Below, one piece after another: positions 9,006-19,506 of a DNA stretch of 52,229 nucleotides. Source of the stretch: Pirellulaceae bacterium (GTDB lineage: Bacteria > Planctomycetota > Planctomycetia > Pirellulales > Pirellulaceae); the NCBI GenBank assembly GCA_026989685.1, contig JALSIV010000321.1, positions 1 to 52,229 on the forward strand, written 5' to 3'. The notes below the pieces were generated by a model. That model made no database searches, was not told the DNA's origin, and saw only the letters and a list, made by a program, of their open reading frames with translations. Position numbers and translations under genes: made by a program. The stretch's first letter is position 1. Each line of letters begins with the position of its first letter.

Positions 9006-10349
9006 ATGCAGCGAACGAGCAGGCAAGCGACGGCATGGATCGCGGTCTTCATCTGCATGATGTTGACCGGTTGCGCGGCGTTCACCAATCCGGTCGCCAA
9101 CGGAATTCCCGTTCGCCGACTTCCCAGTGAACTTCTTTCGACGCCGCGCCGCGAGGGACTGGAGACAGTACCTCTTTCCATGTTGCGGCAGCAGCCTCCG
9201 CACGAATACCTGATCGGCCCGGGAGATGTGTTAGGGGTATTCGTACCGGGCATCTTTCCCATGACGGTGGAGAATCAGGACCTGCCGACGCCGCCGGTCA
9301 ATTTCCCCTCGCGCATCGACCCGCTCGGTTCGGGACTGCCGCCTTCCATGGGTTATCCGGTGATTGTTCGCGACGACGGCACGATTGTTCTGCCGCTGGT
9401 CGACCCGATCCCGGTAGCCGGGCTATCGATTCCCGACGCCTATGAGACGATCCGGCGGGCGTTTCGCGAGAAGCGACTGTTGCAACCCGACCGCGACGGG
9501 ATCTATGTATCGCTGATGCAGCCTCGCCAGATTCGCGTCCTGGTATTCCGGCAGGAGGTGGGTGGTTTCGCATCGGGCGGACGCGGCGACATCACCACCA
9601 GCGCGGTGAAACAGGGGACGGGGCACATCGTCGATTTGCGCGCTTACGAGAATGACGTCCTCACGGCGCTGGCACTGACGGGTGGGCTTCCCGGACTGGA
9701 TACCTTCGATGGCGTCTTCATCTTTCGTGGCGGCATGCATCGGGAAAGGCTATCGGGAGCCTTGCGCAATTCGGGGCCGGAAGAGGTTCACGCGCTGGCA
9801 GCCGAGTTGGGCATCCAAGTCGTTCACATCCCCACGCGCTGGCCTCCCGGACAGCCCTTGCCGTTTCGTCCCGAGGATGTGATTCTCGAAGAAGGTGATG
9901 TCGTACTGATCGAAGCCCGAACTCGCGACTTTTTCTACACCGGCGGTTTGCTGAACCGAGGCGAGTACCGATTGCCTCGCGACTACGATCTCGACGTGGT
10001 CGAAGCGGTGGCGCAAGTCCGTGGCATGTTGGTCAACGGTGCATTCGGCGGCAACAACCTCAACGGCGTGCAAGTGCAAGCGGGGATGGGAAATCCCAAC
10101 CCGAGTTCTCTGACGGTGATCCGCAGGACGCCGGGTGGTGGGCAGATTCCCATTCTGGTCGACTTGAATCGAGCCCTCACCGACCCGCGTGAACGGATCC
10201 TGGTCCAGCCCGGCGACATTCTCATTCTGCAGGAGACTCGCGGCGAGGCCTTCACTCGCTACTTCAACAACGTCTTCAGCCTGGGGTTGTTCACCAACTT
10301 CATCCAACGCGGCTCGGCCAACGGCACGACGACGCTGATCGTGCCGTAG
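9006..10349 (+). CDS. Wza-like polysaccharide export lipoprotein
   Basis: ATG 9006 has GGAG six bases upstream, so it is preferred over GTG 8994; the product is 447 aa. The lipobox LTGC is perfect. A Poly_export domain begins near residue 65 (EYLIGPGDVLGVFVPGIFP) and continues through IVRDDGTIVLPLVDPIPVAG. SLBB-like folds follow, including DVVLIEARTRDFFYTGGLL. Wza-type proteins form the octameric outer-membrane channel through which capsule or exopolysaccharide leaves the cell. It belongs with the preceding secreted protein in one operon and faces the polysaccharide synthesis operon on the other strand. The Wzz/GumC partner is at 20302-21744. Confidence 0.9.
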   Translation: MQRTSRQATAWIAVFICMMLTGCAAFTNPVANGIPVRRLPSELLSTPRREGLETVPLSMLRQQPPHEYLIGPGDVLGVFVPGIFPMTVENQDLPTPPVNFPSRIDPLGSGLPPSMGYPVIVRDDGTIVLPLVDPIPVAGLSIPDAYETIRRAFREKRLLQPDRDGIYVSLMQPRQIRVLVFRQEVGGFASGGRGDITTSAVKQGTGHIVDLRAYENDVLTALALTGGLPGLDTFDGVFIFRGGMHRERLSGALRNSGPEEVHALAAELGIQVVHIPTRWPPGQPLPFRPEDVILEEGDVVLIEARTRDFFYTGGLLNRGEYRLPRDYDLDVVEAVAQVRGMLVNGAFGGNNLNGVQVQAGMGNPNPSSLTVIRRTPGGGQIPILVDLNRALTDPRERILVQPGDILILQETRGEAFTRYFNNVFSLGLFTNFIQRGSANGTTTLIVP

Positions 10350-10387
10350 GACGAACGGTGCACAACACGGACTTCTCGACTCGAGCG

Positions 10388-10420
10388 GGGTCGTCAGGCT
10401 GGAAAGTCTGATCTGCGGGG
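10388..10420. repeat. Hairpin repeat, copy 1 (possible terminator)
   Basis: The motif GTCAGGC-TGGAAA-GTCTGAT occupies 10393-10412. The arms pair through two G-U wobbles. The surrounding ~33 bases closely match a second copy near 49454-49484. Both copies lie shortly after the last gene of a plus-strand operon (here the Wza-like gene). It may act as a terminator or mRNA-end structure, though no U-tract follows. Confidence 0.5.
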
Positions 10421-10448
10421 AAACGGTCGGCTCCCGTGCGACTGGACC

Positions 10449-11396
<948 letters not shown>

Positions 11397-11409
11397 TTAT
11401 CCGAGCATC

Positions 11410-12474
11410 TCATCCACCACTCTCGGCGGCTCGATCGGCGGCCGACGTTCCCCGATTCTCTTCCGCCGCCTCGTTTCGAGCAAGCTCCCAGTCGGCATCC
11501 ACCATGATCTCCACCAGCCGCTCAAACGACGTGGCCGGCGTCCAGCCGAGTTGCTTTCGCGCCTTGCTCGCGTCCCCCACCAACAGGTCGACCTCGGCGG
11601 GCCGCAAATACCGGGGGTCGGTCTCCACATACTCTCGCCAGTCCAGTCCGACTCGTTCGAATGCCAGCTCGAGAAACTCCTGCACCGAATGCGATTCCCC
11701 CGTGGCAATCACATAATCTTCCGGCCGATCCTGCTGCAACATCAGCCACATGGCCTCCACGTAGTCGCCGGCATACCCCCAGTCGCGTTTCGCCGAGAGA
11801 TTCCCCAAATAGAGTTTCTCCTGCAACCCTTCCCGAATCCTCGTGGCAGCTCGCGTGATCTTGCGCGTCACAAACGTCTCTCCGCGCCGCGGCGACTCAT
11901 GATTGAACAAGATACCGTTGCAGGCGAACAAATCGTAGGCTTCACGGTAATTCACCGTCTGATGAAAAGCGAACACCTTGGCGCAGGCATACGGACTGCG
12001 CGGGTGAAAGCGGGTCGTCTCCCGCTGCGGCACCTCGTCCACCTTGCCGAACATCTCACTGGACGACGCCTGATAAAACCTCACCTCCTTATGACGCTGA
12101 AGCTGCCTCGCAGCTTCGAGCATGCGCATGGCGCCGGCCGCCACAACATCGACCGTATACAGCGGCTGGTCGAAAGAAACGCGGACGTGGCTTTGAGCCC
12201 CCAAGTTGTAGATCTCGTCCGGCTCCGTCTTCAACACAATGTCGGTCAGGCCGCCCCCGTCACACAAATCGCCGTAATGCAGCACCAAACGCCGAGGCTG
12301 CGTGTGCGGGTCCTGATAGATGTGGTCGATGCGGCCCGTGTTGAATGTGCTGGCGCGGCGAATCACGCCATGCACTTCGTATCCCTTGTCAAGCAGAAAT
12401 TCGGCCAGATACGATCCCGCCTGCCCCGTAATTCCCGTAATGAGAGCCCGCCGATCCGCGAATGGGTGATTCAT
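11410..12474 (-). CDS. gmd: GDP-mannose 4,6-dehydratase
   Basis: I start the gene at ATG 12474, giving 354 aa beginning [14 protein letters not shown]; a further upstream in-frame ATG would overlap the preceding gene. It has the NADP loop [18 protein letters not shown], and the catalytic YxxxK in SPYACAKVF. The substrate motif TRKITRA and the C-terminal [17 protein letters not shown] are diagnostic of Gmd. It converts GDP-D-mannose to GDP-4-keto-6-deoxy-D-mannose, the precursor used by the adjacent fcl. No GDP-mannose-making enzyme is seen in the window. No strong ribosome-binding site precedes it. Confidence 0.93.
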   Translation of the reverse strand: MNHPFADRRALITGITGQAGSYLAEFLLDKGYEVHGVIRRASTFNTGRIDHIYQDPHTQPRRLVLHYGDLCDGGGLTDIVLKTEPDEIYNLGAQSHVRVSFDQPLYTVDVVAAGAMRMLEAARQLQRHKEVRFYQASSSEMFGKVDEVPQRETTRFHPRSPYACAKVFAFHQTVNYREAYDLFACNGILFNHESPRRGETFVTRKITRAATRIREGLQEKLYLGNLSAKRDWGYAGDYVEAMWLMLQQDRPEDYVIATGESHSVQEFLELAFERVGLDWREYVETDPRYLRPAEVDLLVGDASKARKQLGWTPATSFERLVEIMVDADWELARNEAAEENRGTSAADRAAESGG

Positions 12475-12506
12475 GTGAGTAATGTCGAAACCGTATGATT
12501 GCAAGT

Positions 12507-13553
12507 TCAATAGAGGATACCGTGATGGCGCAGCCAGGCAGCGCAAAACTCCAGACCGTCGGTCACTCCCACGCGAGGCTCATAGCCGAGCACGTCGCGA
12601 GCCCGGTCGATTCGGTATTCCGCGTCCTGGCGAAACCGCTTGAGCTGATCGCTGGTGGGAGTCAGCTTGAGCGAGGATTCCGTCGCCTTCATGATACCGG
12701 CCGCCAGAGCACTCTTGGAGTGCAGCCGCAAGATCGGTTTGCCGAATCGATGGAGGGCAAAACGGGCCGTCTTGCGCACGGGCGACAGCACGCGAGCCCG
12801 CAGGCCGATCTTCCATGTCTTCAGACGCGGCAGAGGATCACGCCCCAACGCCTCGTTGAATCGCGTGAAGTACTCGTTCCAAGTAACCACTTCGCCCCCG
12901 TTGATGTTGAACACTGCACCGACCGCACCGTCGACTTGCAACGCCCGCTCGATCGCTTGCACCACATCTGTCACGTACACCAGATTGCACTTCCCTTCGC
13001 CGCCCGCACCGAACGTGCCCCAACGACCCGACCACAGACGCCGGGCAAAACGGACCGTCCACACGTCGCTGAACGGACCGTAGACCACGCTGGGGCGGAG
13101 CACGACCACCGGCAGGCCTCGCCCGGCCAACTCGGTACACACCCTCTCCGCCTCGATCTTCGCCTCGCCATATCGGTTGCCGTCCCCACGAAGTGGATGA
13201 GCCTCATCAATGCTCCCCGTCGCCCATCCATAGACGGCAACGGAACTCAGATGCACCACTCTCTGGACGCCTTGTGCCTGGCACGCTTGCAGCACATGCC
13301 GCGTCCCCTCCACGATGACCTGCGGACTTCCCACTGCGCAGTGTACCACGGCATCACATCCTTCGAGTGCTCCTTGCAACTGTGATGGTTGCATGACGTC
13401 GCAGAGCACCATCTCCACGGGTTGCCGGGCGATCCTCACCGCGCTGTTCCACCGCCGGATCCCCGCTCGCAAAGGAATTCCGGCCCGAGCAAATGTCTCG
13501 GTCACCCAACCGCCAATAAAGCCGGCCGCCCCCGTTATCAGAACTCGTTTCAT
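12507..13553 (-). CDS. NAD-dependent epimerase/dehydratase
   Basis: The 348-aa extended SDR protein has TGAAGFIGG at residues 7-15, the catalytic Ser in HLSSVAVYG, and YGEAKIEAE as the YxxxK motif. The substrate-binding [15 protein letters not shown] and [13 protein letters not shown] follow. It most likely modifies a nucleotide-sugar used by this locus (4-epimerisation, reduction or decarboxylation), but the sequence does not tell which. The N-terminal two-thirds is a normal SDR; the last ~90 residues are basic and atypical. It lies three bases after the Gfo/Idh/MocA gene and 32 before gmd, so it is part of the same operon. Confidence 0.82.
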   Translation of the reverse strand: MKRVLITGAAGFIGGWVTETFARAGIPLRAGIRRWNSAVRIARQPVEMVLCDVMQPSQLQGALEGCDAVVHCAVGSPQVIVEGTRHVLQACQAQGVQRVVHLSSVAVYGWATGSIDEAHPLRGDGNRYGEAKIEAERVCTELAGRGLPVVVLRPSVVYGPFSDVWTVRFARRLWSGRWGTFGAGGEGKCNLVYVTDVVQAIERALQVDGAVGAVFNINGGEVVTWNEYFTRFNEALGRDPLPRLKTWKIGLRARVLSPVRKTARFALHRFGKPILRLHSKSALAAGIMKATESSLKLTPTSDQLKRFRQDAEYRIDRARDVLGYEPRVGVTDGLEFCAAWLRHHGILY

Positions 13554-13556
13554 CGG

Positions 13557-14621
13557 CTACTCCCTGTCACCCGGATCGGCGCCGGACACTGCCGAGTCAC
13601 CCCGCGTAAGTGCCGCCACGTTGGGATCGGCGTCATACCACGGCATAGCGAACGACCCGGCTTGCCGGTATGCCTGCTCGAGGAGGCCGATCGAGGGAGC
13701 CACGTCACGAGCTTCAAATATCGGCCGCTCGTCGCCCCGGACCACTTGCACGAAGTTGGTCACCAGTTTCCAGGCCCAGTCGGCATAACTGCGCATCGGT
13801 CCGGCTTGAATGCGCTCTCGTTTTCCATTTCGCTCGATTTGCAACCGGGAAAAGTCGAACAGTCGCCCGCGAATCGTGCCCCGCTCACACTGGAGCTCAT
13901 AGTAGTTCCTCAGCCGCTCCAACCGACTGAAAGCCAGATGAATCACCGTCTGCTGGTGCGCCAGTTCCAACTTGGCGACAGCCTCCACACCTCCCATGGC
14001 ATCGGTCCTCGAGGAAACGACCGCCGGACACCCTCCTAGCCACCAGCAGAGGATGTCGACCGTGTGCGCGCCCCGGTCCAGCAAGACACCACGGGCTCGA
14101 GCATCCCGCAGATAGAAGCCGCTCGCACTGGCCCAAGCGAATCGCGTCCCATCCCAGATGTCGACGCGGCGACAAGATCCAAGTTCGCCGGTGCTCAAGA
14201 TCTGCCGCACGCGCTGGTAGGCGGGAAACAGCCGGCGATAGTTGTTGACCATCAGCACAGCACCCTTGGCACTGGCCAACTCGGTCATGCTCGACGCTTC
14301 CCGTTCCGTCATCCCCAGCGGCTTCTCCACGAACACGGGAAGCCCTTGGGAAAGGAAATGGCGCGCCTGCTCGGCGTGCCAGTGATGAGGCGTTGTGATC
14401 ATGGCCGCATCGACTTCCAGCGGCAGCGACCGGTAGTCGATGCACCAGTGTTCGATCTGAAACGCGCGAGCCGTCGATTGGGCTTGCTCTGCGGAAATGT
14501 CGACCAGTACGACTCGCTGCCGGTAGTCGGAAAACCGCCGCAATACGGGCAGGCAAAACTCTCGCGCCGCGGCCCCGCAGCCGATCACGGCAATCCGCGG
14601 CAACGATCCATGGGAACTCAT
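13557..14621 (-). CDS. Gfo/Idh/MocA family oxidoreductase
   Basis: ATG 14621 overlaps the stop of the sulfotransferase by four bases (ATGA) and has GGGAGAGG upstream, giving 354 aa. The NAD(P)-binding motif is IAVIGCGAAAREF near residue 10. The family signature is FVEKPLG followed by a variable loop, and HTVDILCWWLGG sits in the substrate domain. Enzymes of this family oxidise or reduce sugars or nucleotide sugars, for example 3-keto formation, and are common in polysaccharide loci. Substrate here is unknown. It is probably part of a branch making an unusual sugar together with the downstream epimerase. Confidence 0.85.
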   Translation of the reverse strand: MSSHGSLPRIAVIGCGAAAREFCLPVLRRFSDYRQRVVLVDISAEQAQSTARAFQIEHWCIDYRSLPLEVDAAMITTPHHWHAEQARHFLSQGLPVFVEKPLGMTEREASSMTELASAKGAVLMVNNYRRLFPAYQRVRQILSTGELGSCRRVDIWDGTRFAWASASGFYLRDARARGVLLDRGAHTVDILCWWLGGCPAVVSSRTDAMGGVEAVAKLELAHQQTVIHLAFSRLERLRNYYELQCERGTIRGRLFDFSRLQIERNGKRERIQAGPMRSYADWAWKLVTNFVQVVRGDERPIFEARDVAPSIGLLEQAYRQAGSFAMPWYDADPNVAALTRGDSAVSGADPGDRE

Positions 14622-15691
14622 GGTGCCTCTCCCTTCAGCTTCGTTTTCGGGGCCGGCCGAGGATCGCCACCGAGACGGGGTCGGCCGAGGAACGCGCGAT
14701 CGGGCATTGATCGGTCGGGCCGATAGAGACCGATTCCAAACCGATCGAGAATGCGGAAGCAGTTGTCCAACTCCCGCGACTCGACTTTCTTTTGCCATGA
14801 GTCGATCAATTGATTACGGTCCTGCGAGCGAATCAACGACTTCCGCTGCGCCGTGCTCTCGCGGCGGGTCGAGCGGGAAGGACGACTCACGCGGCCGATC
14901 ATCTTCGCACGGTCGGCGAGTTGCAGCCGATCGGCCAGATAGTCGATCGCCGCCTCGGTCTCGGCGATCAACTCTTCGTAGCTGAGGTAGCTCCAGTGAG
15001 AGCGCTGTTTGAGCCACGTCAGCATCGGTAGATTTTCCAGCGCCCAGTCGACGACTCGCTGTTCCAATTCGGTTCCCCTGCCATAGACCTCCCAGCACAA
15101 TTGCTCCAACTCGCTGCTTAGCCATTGGCGCACGAAAGCGGCATTGCGCAGAAACCCTTTGCCCGTGATCATCCAACCGAGGTTGGCCACGGAGAGGGAT
15201 TGGGCGATCGGATGGCGAGTGGAGACAACGGTTTGCACTTCGAAGTGCTGATCGATCCAATCGATCAGGGCTTTGGCATCGGTGATCTTCAGACAGATGC
15301 GATCGTTGCGAAAGTGGAACTCGGAACTCCACACCTTCCAGGGCACGTTGGCTCGAATGGTACCATCCAACAAACCGCGAGTATAGTCTTCGATGTAGGC
15401 GGCTTCTTGCGGATCGGGATTGGCGAGTTGGCCATAGGGAAAGATGGGAAGTCGATTCAGGTTGGTGGAACTGGCGGTGAACAACGAGAACGGCTGATCG
15501 CTGAACATGACACCCGCATTGACGGCGATCACTTCCATCAGTAGCGTGCTGCCACTGCGCCTGGAAGCATAGAGAGCGATCGGAGGCTTTCGCGGCGAAA
15601 ACCGAATCAGGGTCTTCCAGATCAGTTCCTTGACGCACAGTGCCATGGCCGACCGCACAGGTGGTTTGGCAGCACCGAGGCGCGCAGTCAT
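14618..15691 (-). CDS. Sulfotransferase 1 of the polysaccharide locus
   Basis: The start at ATG 15691 overlaps the stop of the upstream ligase gene by four bases and gives 357 aa. The 5'-phosphosulfate loop is YASRRSGSTLLMEVI (about 41-55). The 3'-phosphate segment is VSTRHPIAQSLSVANLG. These are the two PAPS-binding elements of sulfotransferases. I infer that it transfers sulfate from PAPS to the polysaccharide or its lipid-linked precursor. A longer upstream reading frame overlapping the ligase gene has no protein-like composition and is rejected. It is coupled at both ends to its neighbours by ATGA overlaps. Confidence 0.85.
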   Translation of the reverse strand: MTARLGAAKPPVRSAMALCVKELIWKTLIRFSPRKPPIALYASRRSGSTLLMEVIAVNAGVMFSDQPFSLFTASSTNLNRLPIFPYGQLANPDPQEAAYIEDYTRGLLDGTIRANVPWKVWSSEFHFRNDRICLKITDAKALIDWIDQHFEVQTVVSTRHPIAQSLSVANLGWMITGKGFLRNAAFVRQWLSSELEQLCWEVYGRGTELEQRVVDWALENLPMLTWLKQRSHWSYLSYEELIAETEAAIDYLADRLQLADRAKMIGRVSRPSRSTRRESTAQRKSLIRSQDRNQLIDSWQKKVESRELDNCFRILDRFGIGLYRPDRSMPDRAFLGRPRLGGDPRPAPKTKLKGEAP

Positions 15692-17019
15692 GACGAGGGC
15701 TCCGTTCGCCACTGGCCCCCCAATATCCCGTCGGCCATCCATTTCCGCCGCTCTACGGCCGGGACAGCCTCGTGCCAGGCGTTGACCCACGGCCAAAGAT
15801 TGGCGATCCCGAAGAAGATGGCTCCCATCATTGCCGTAGAACGAACTCCCCCGATATTGTAATCGCGGTAAATGGACGTAGTGAGGGTCAGAAGGAGCAT
15901 GCTGCGTACGAGAATCTGCTCCAGGGGAAATGAAGTAGGCCGGCAGACATGAATGAAAGGGATGAGATAAAGCAGGCAATAAACTGCAGTGACGATCAAT
16001 CCCAAGTCGACGGCTTTGGACAGATACGTGTTGTGAAATGTGGTACCGGCGCCACTGAATCCCGATTTGCGCAGCTCCTTTTTCTGGTCTTCGGTCAATT
16101 TCGAGGAGGCGAGAAAGCCGTGACCCGTCCACGGTTTTTCCTCGATCAAGTCGATGGCGTACCTCCATGCTTCGCCTCGACCGGATAGTCCACGCTCCAA
16201 GCGAAAGTAGCCGGAGATTCCCGGTAGAGCAGCCAACTGTGTCAGCACCAGATACGGGGCGATCAGCACGAGCGTCGTGGTGACGGCAAATAGGGGAAAC
16301 GAGCGACGGAATATCCGGGGGAGCACCATGAACAGTCCCGCCAGAACCACGCCGAAAATGGCAGCCCGTCCCTGCGCAACGACCAAGCCACCGAATGACA
16401 ACAGTAGGCAGGCGATGTACCACAGGTTGCCTGTGCGTCTCCAAGCGTACCAGCTACAAAACATGCCGATCGCCATCTGGAAAGCGTGCCCTTCCGCATG
16501 CTCGAACAAACCGGCACTGGCGGCGATGCCGGAAAACTCGGCGTAGGAAAACTTCACCCGTAGCGGCACTCCCAAGAAGCTCTCGATGCCGGCCGAACCC
16601 ACGAACGACGGTACCGCCAGAAGCGCGCTGACCACGGCCACCGCCTTAACGAAGGCGACAAACTGGCGATGATCAAGCAAGAACACCAGAGGGACCAGCA
16701 GGTAGGTCGCGTAGGCGAATACCGTATAGCTGACGAACTGTCCGATGCCGCTGCCACGATGGATGGCAAAGCATGCCCAGAAAAAGACCAGCGTAAACAA
16801 GTGGAGAGGCCAGCCGGCCAGCAGTACCGTCTGAATGGTCCTTTCCGGATATTGCTGGAGGAAAAACACGGCGGCGAAGGAAGCGGCGATCAGACCGGCG
16901 ATCGGCACCTGAAACTCGGCGTTCGTCTGAACGTAGTACGAATCGTACACTACGCTGGCGACCAGTGCCGCCGCAAGCGCTAGAAAAATCAACGTGCGTC
17001 GTAGTGAGTCGGCATTCAT
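15688..17019 (-). CDS. O-antigen ligase / Wzy-like polymerase membrane protein
   Basis: The 443-aa protein is very hydrophobic with about ten to eleven membrane helices (for example LIFLALAAALVASVVYDSYY at the N-terminus). Between them lies the Wzy_C signature region: GRGEAWRYAIDLIEEKPWTG, then GHGF and FHNTYLSKAVDLGL. This pattern is shared by WaaL ligases and Wzy polymerases, which act at the periplasmic face on undecaprenyl-linked glycans. In a locus with Wza, Wzz and an initiating sugar-phosphate transferase, a polymerase role is the better guess. It overlaps the upstream glycosyltransferase gene and the downstream sulfotransferase gene by four bases each. Confidence 0.85.
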   Translation of the reverse strand: MNADSLRRTLIFLALAAALVASVVYDSYYVQTNAEFQVPIAGLIAASFAAVFFLQQYPERTIQTVLLAGWPLHLFTLVFFWACFAIHRGSGIGQFVSYTVFAYATYLLVPLVFLLDHRQFVAFVKAVAVVSALLAVPSFVGSAGIESFLGVPLRVKFSYAEFSGIAASAGLFEHAEGHAFQMAIGMFCSWYAWRRTGNLWYIACLLLSFGGLVVAQGRAAIFGVVLAGLFMVLPRIFRRSFPLFAVTTTLVLIAPYLVLTQLAALPGISGYFRLERGLSGRGEAWRYAIDLIEEKPWTGHGFLASSKLTEDQKKELRKSGFSGAGTTFHNTYLSKAVDLGLIVTAVYCLLYLIPFIHVCRPTSFPLEQILVRSMLLLTLTTSIYRDYNIGGVRSTAMMGAIFFGIANLWPWVNAWHEAVPAVERRKWMADGILGGQWRTEPSS

Positions 17020-19493
17020 GGGTCTACGGAAACTGCCCGTTGGATCATGCGACCGAGTTCGCCGTCGTCAACGAATTCTCCCGCCGGTCGCTCTTGAATT
17101 CTACGCCGCATTTCGTTGGAATCGGAGAGCGTGAGCGTTCGGAAGTACTCGATCAGACTCTCCGAATACGGTGCCGAAATCGTCACGCCCAGATTGCGCT
17201 GCCGCACCAGGTGTCCGGTAAAATGACCGTCGAAGGCCACCGCCGGCACGCCGAAGAAGCCGCCTTCGTAAATCCGGTTGGGAATCAGCCACCGGCCGTT
17301 CTCGCCACCGGAAAAATCGGCACACCAGTTGAAATCGACTCGAGCATACATTTCCGGCAAGTCCTCGGGAGCCGCGTATTCGCCGGCGAATTCGACGTTG
17401 GCTCGTCCCGCAATCGCCCGGCTCAGTTTTTCCTCTCCCAGATAGGACGCGCACCCTCGAAGATAAATCCGCACGCGACCCGGCAAGGCGTCGGCCAGTT
17501 GCATCAACAGCGACAGGCTATGTTCGCAGCGGAGGTTACCGAACCAACCGATGGTCCAGACGGGATCGGCTGTTTCCTGCCGCGCCGCCGGCTCGGGGCG
17601 AGTCTGGAAGACGCCTTCGACCGGCCATTTGTTTTCCAGCAAGAACGCCCGCCCCCGAAAGTTCTGTCTCGGGCGAAAGAACTCATCGACAAAAGCCGGA
17701 GAACTGACGACCAGCATCCGGCAACAAGCCAAGACTCGGCGTTCCAGCCAGCGTGCGATCCGCCCTTTCCACCCGTGCCCCAGCAATGACGGGTGGATGT
17801 CGAGCACTTCATAGACCAAGGACGCTCGCGAACCGGTGATCCACTTTCCCAACAGAGCCAGCAACGCCAAGTCCAAATTGCGGGCATAGATGACCGTGGC
17901 CTTTTTCCACTCCCTTCGGTGCGCTCTGATGATGCCCAGAGCGCGAAGCGACGTGAGCATGCGTGTCAGCAGACGCCGTTCGTGGCTCTTGCCGAACTCG
18001 ACGTTGGGCCAGTCGGGCTGGTAGCCTACGAGGTAGCGGTCGCGCCGATAACTGAAACAGAGCAGCTCGCAGCCCGCTCGCAAGAAACCGTGAGCTCGTT
18101 TCTTCACGGCGCTGTCGGTGCAATCGGGCGCCAAATAGATGATCCGCTGGGAATCGGCGCATGAGTCGGGCGCAACGGAAGTGTCGTGCGCGCGATTCGA
18201 CCGACCGGAATCGGCAGGCGACTGGCACTTCTTGCGGCGCGGTCCTCTGCGCCTACCCGACCGCCCGAGGAGGTCCCACAATCCCTGTTCCAATCGATCG
18301 ATGGCTCGGTCCCGCTGGAAGTCTCGTCCACGCCGGCGGCAGTTCTCCTGGAGTCGTGTCCATGCTTGCCGGTCGCTGCAACACTTGGACAACCACTCAG
18401 GTAGCCGGTCGAGTTCATCCCATTGAAACAACTTCCCGAGCCGGTGCGACTGAACTTCGCGCCCCAGCGGACCGTCTCGATCGGCAATCGCCACGATGGG
18501 AGTCCCCACGGAGATGGAGGGAATCAACTTACTGGGCAGGAAAGAGAATCCCGCACCTTGCTTCTCGGTGATGACGAACAGATCGGTGTCGTGCAGCCAG
18601 CGCACGAAATCGGTCTGAGGCAGCAGCGGGCCGAAATGGAATCGCTGATCGCCGCCGGCCTTGATCCAGTCACGGACGGCTCGAGCCTCCCCGCCGTCGC
18701 CTCGAATGCGAAACTGAAAGTCGAAATCGAACTGCTGGAGTCGCCGGCAGAACTCGAGCAGGCCCTGCTTCTTTCCGATCGTGCCGCTGTACATCAACCG
18801 GAGCGGCTGTCGCGGGAGTCGGCCGACTTTCGGGGGCAGCTTGTCGACTTCTTCGGCCAGCGATCCGGTCAGCCAGTTGGGACAAAGCTGCAGTTGCCTG
18901 CCGCGGCCCCGGATCGATTCCAACTGCTCCAGCATGCCTGGCGAAATCGTGCTCCAAACTTCGGCCCGATTGAACAGCACGGTCTGCACGATGGAGGCGA
19001 GTCGGTGAAACAGCTTCGAGCGATTGATCCCGACGTTCTTGCCCGCCTCGGTGGGAATGTCTTGAACATTGAGCCACAGCGGTTCGCGGTACAGCCATTT
19101 GCGGGCGACGGTGAACATCACGCTTCCCAATAAGGGGCAGTAGACCATCACCGCGTCGAAACGGCGGAACGTGATCAGGCTCCGGAGCAGGCTGAGCGGG
19201 AACGACAACTCATGAATGACACGGGGCAGCAAACGCGAAGGGTTGGCGGGAATGAACAAGCCGTGACGGCGGACGCGAACGCCGCGAATCGTTTCCTCTC
19301 GGATTCGCCACGGGTTGTCCCGGCTTTTTCGTTTCCACTCGGGATAGTACGGATAGGCCGTGTAAACGGTGACGTCGTGACCTCGCTCGGCCAGAGCAGC
19401 GCACATGTCCGACGCAATGGCGGCGATCCCCACGCAATCCGGCTCGTAGAGCATCGACACGACCAGCAATCGCAACGGCCTGCGATCATTCAT
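17016..19493 (-). CDS. Fused double glycosyltransferase (GT4 WcaI-like + second GT-B domain)
   Basis: ATG 19493 (LRLLVVSMLYEPDCVGIAAI follows) gives 825 aa, about twice a normal GT4. Residues ~1-420 resemble WcaI-type GT4 enzymes: GHDVTVYTAYPYYPEW, then RLMYSGTIGKKQGLLEF, and FLPSKLIPSISVGTP at the donor site. After a basic, Ser-rich linker (~420-460) a second unit follows. It contains YEVLDIHPSLLG, WTIGWFGNLRCEHSL and IPNRIYEGGFFGVPAVAF, again GT-B-like with a donor-site Glu. One polypeptide would thus add two sugars in succession to the lipid-linked repeat unit in the cytoplasm. It lies 13 bases after the sugar-phosphate transferase gene and overlaps the ligase gene by four bases. Confidence 0.85.
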   Translation of the reverse strand: MNDRRPLRLLVVSMLYEPDCVGIAAIASDMCAALAERGHDVTVYTAYPYYPEWKRKSRDNPWRIREETIRGVRVRRHGLFIPANPSRLLPRVIHELSFPLSLLRSLITFRRFDAVMVYCPLLGSVMFTVARKWLYREPLWLNVQDIPTEAGKNVGINRSKLFHRLASIVQTVLFNRAEVWSTISPGMLEQLESIRGRGRQLQLCPNWLTGSLAEEVDKLPPKVGRLPRQPLRLMYSGTIGKKQGLLEFCRRLQQFDFDFQFRIRGDGGEARAVRDWIKAGGDQRFHFGPLLPQTDFVRWLHDTDLFVITEKQGAGFSFLPSKLIPSISVGTPIVAIADRDGPLGREVQSHRLGKLFQWDELDRLPEWLSKCCSDRQAWTRLQENCRRRGRDFQRDRAIDRLEQGLWDLLGRSGRRRGPRRKKCQSPADSGRSNRAHDTSVAPDSCADSQRIIYLAPDCTDSAVKKRAHGFLRAGCELLCFSYRRDRYLVGYQPDWPNVEFGKSHERRLLTRMLTSLRALGIIRAHRREWKKATVIYARNLDLALLALLGKWITGSRASLVYEVLDIHPSLLGHGWKGRIARWLERRVLACCRMLVVSSPAFVDEFFRPRQNFRGRAFLLENKWPVEGVFQTRPEPAARQETADPVWTIGWFGNLRCEHSLSLLMQLADALPGRVRIYLRGCASYLGEEKLSRAIAGRANVEFAGEYAAPEDLPEMYARVDFNWCADFSGGENGRWLIPNRIYEGGFFGVPAVAFDGHFTGHLVRQRNLGVTISAPYSESLIEYFRTLTLSDSNEMRRRIQERPAGEFVDDGELGRMIQRAVSVDP

Positions 19494-19506
19494 ACGATCC
19501 GTCCGG

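Noticed and set aside
15692-16444. N-terminal extension of the first sulfotransferase to 16444
   Set aside because: Lies inside the ligase gene in another frame with low-complexity composition; the ATGA overlap at 15688-15691 sets the start.
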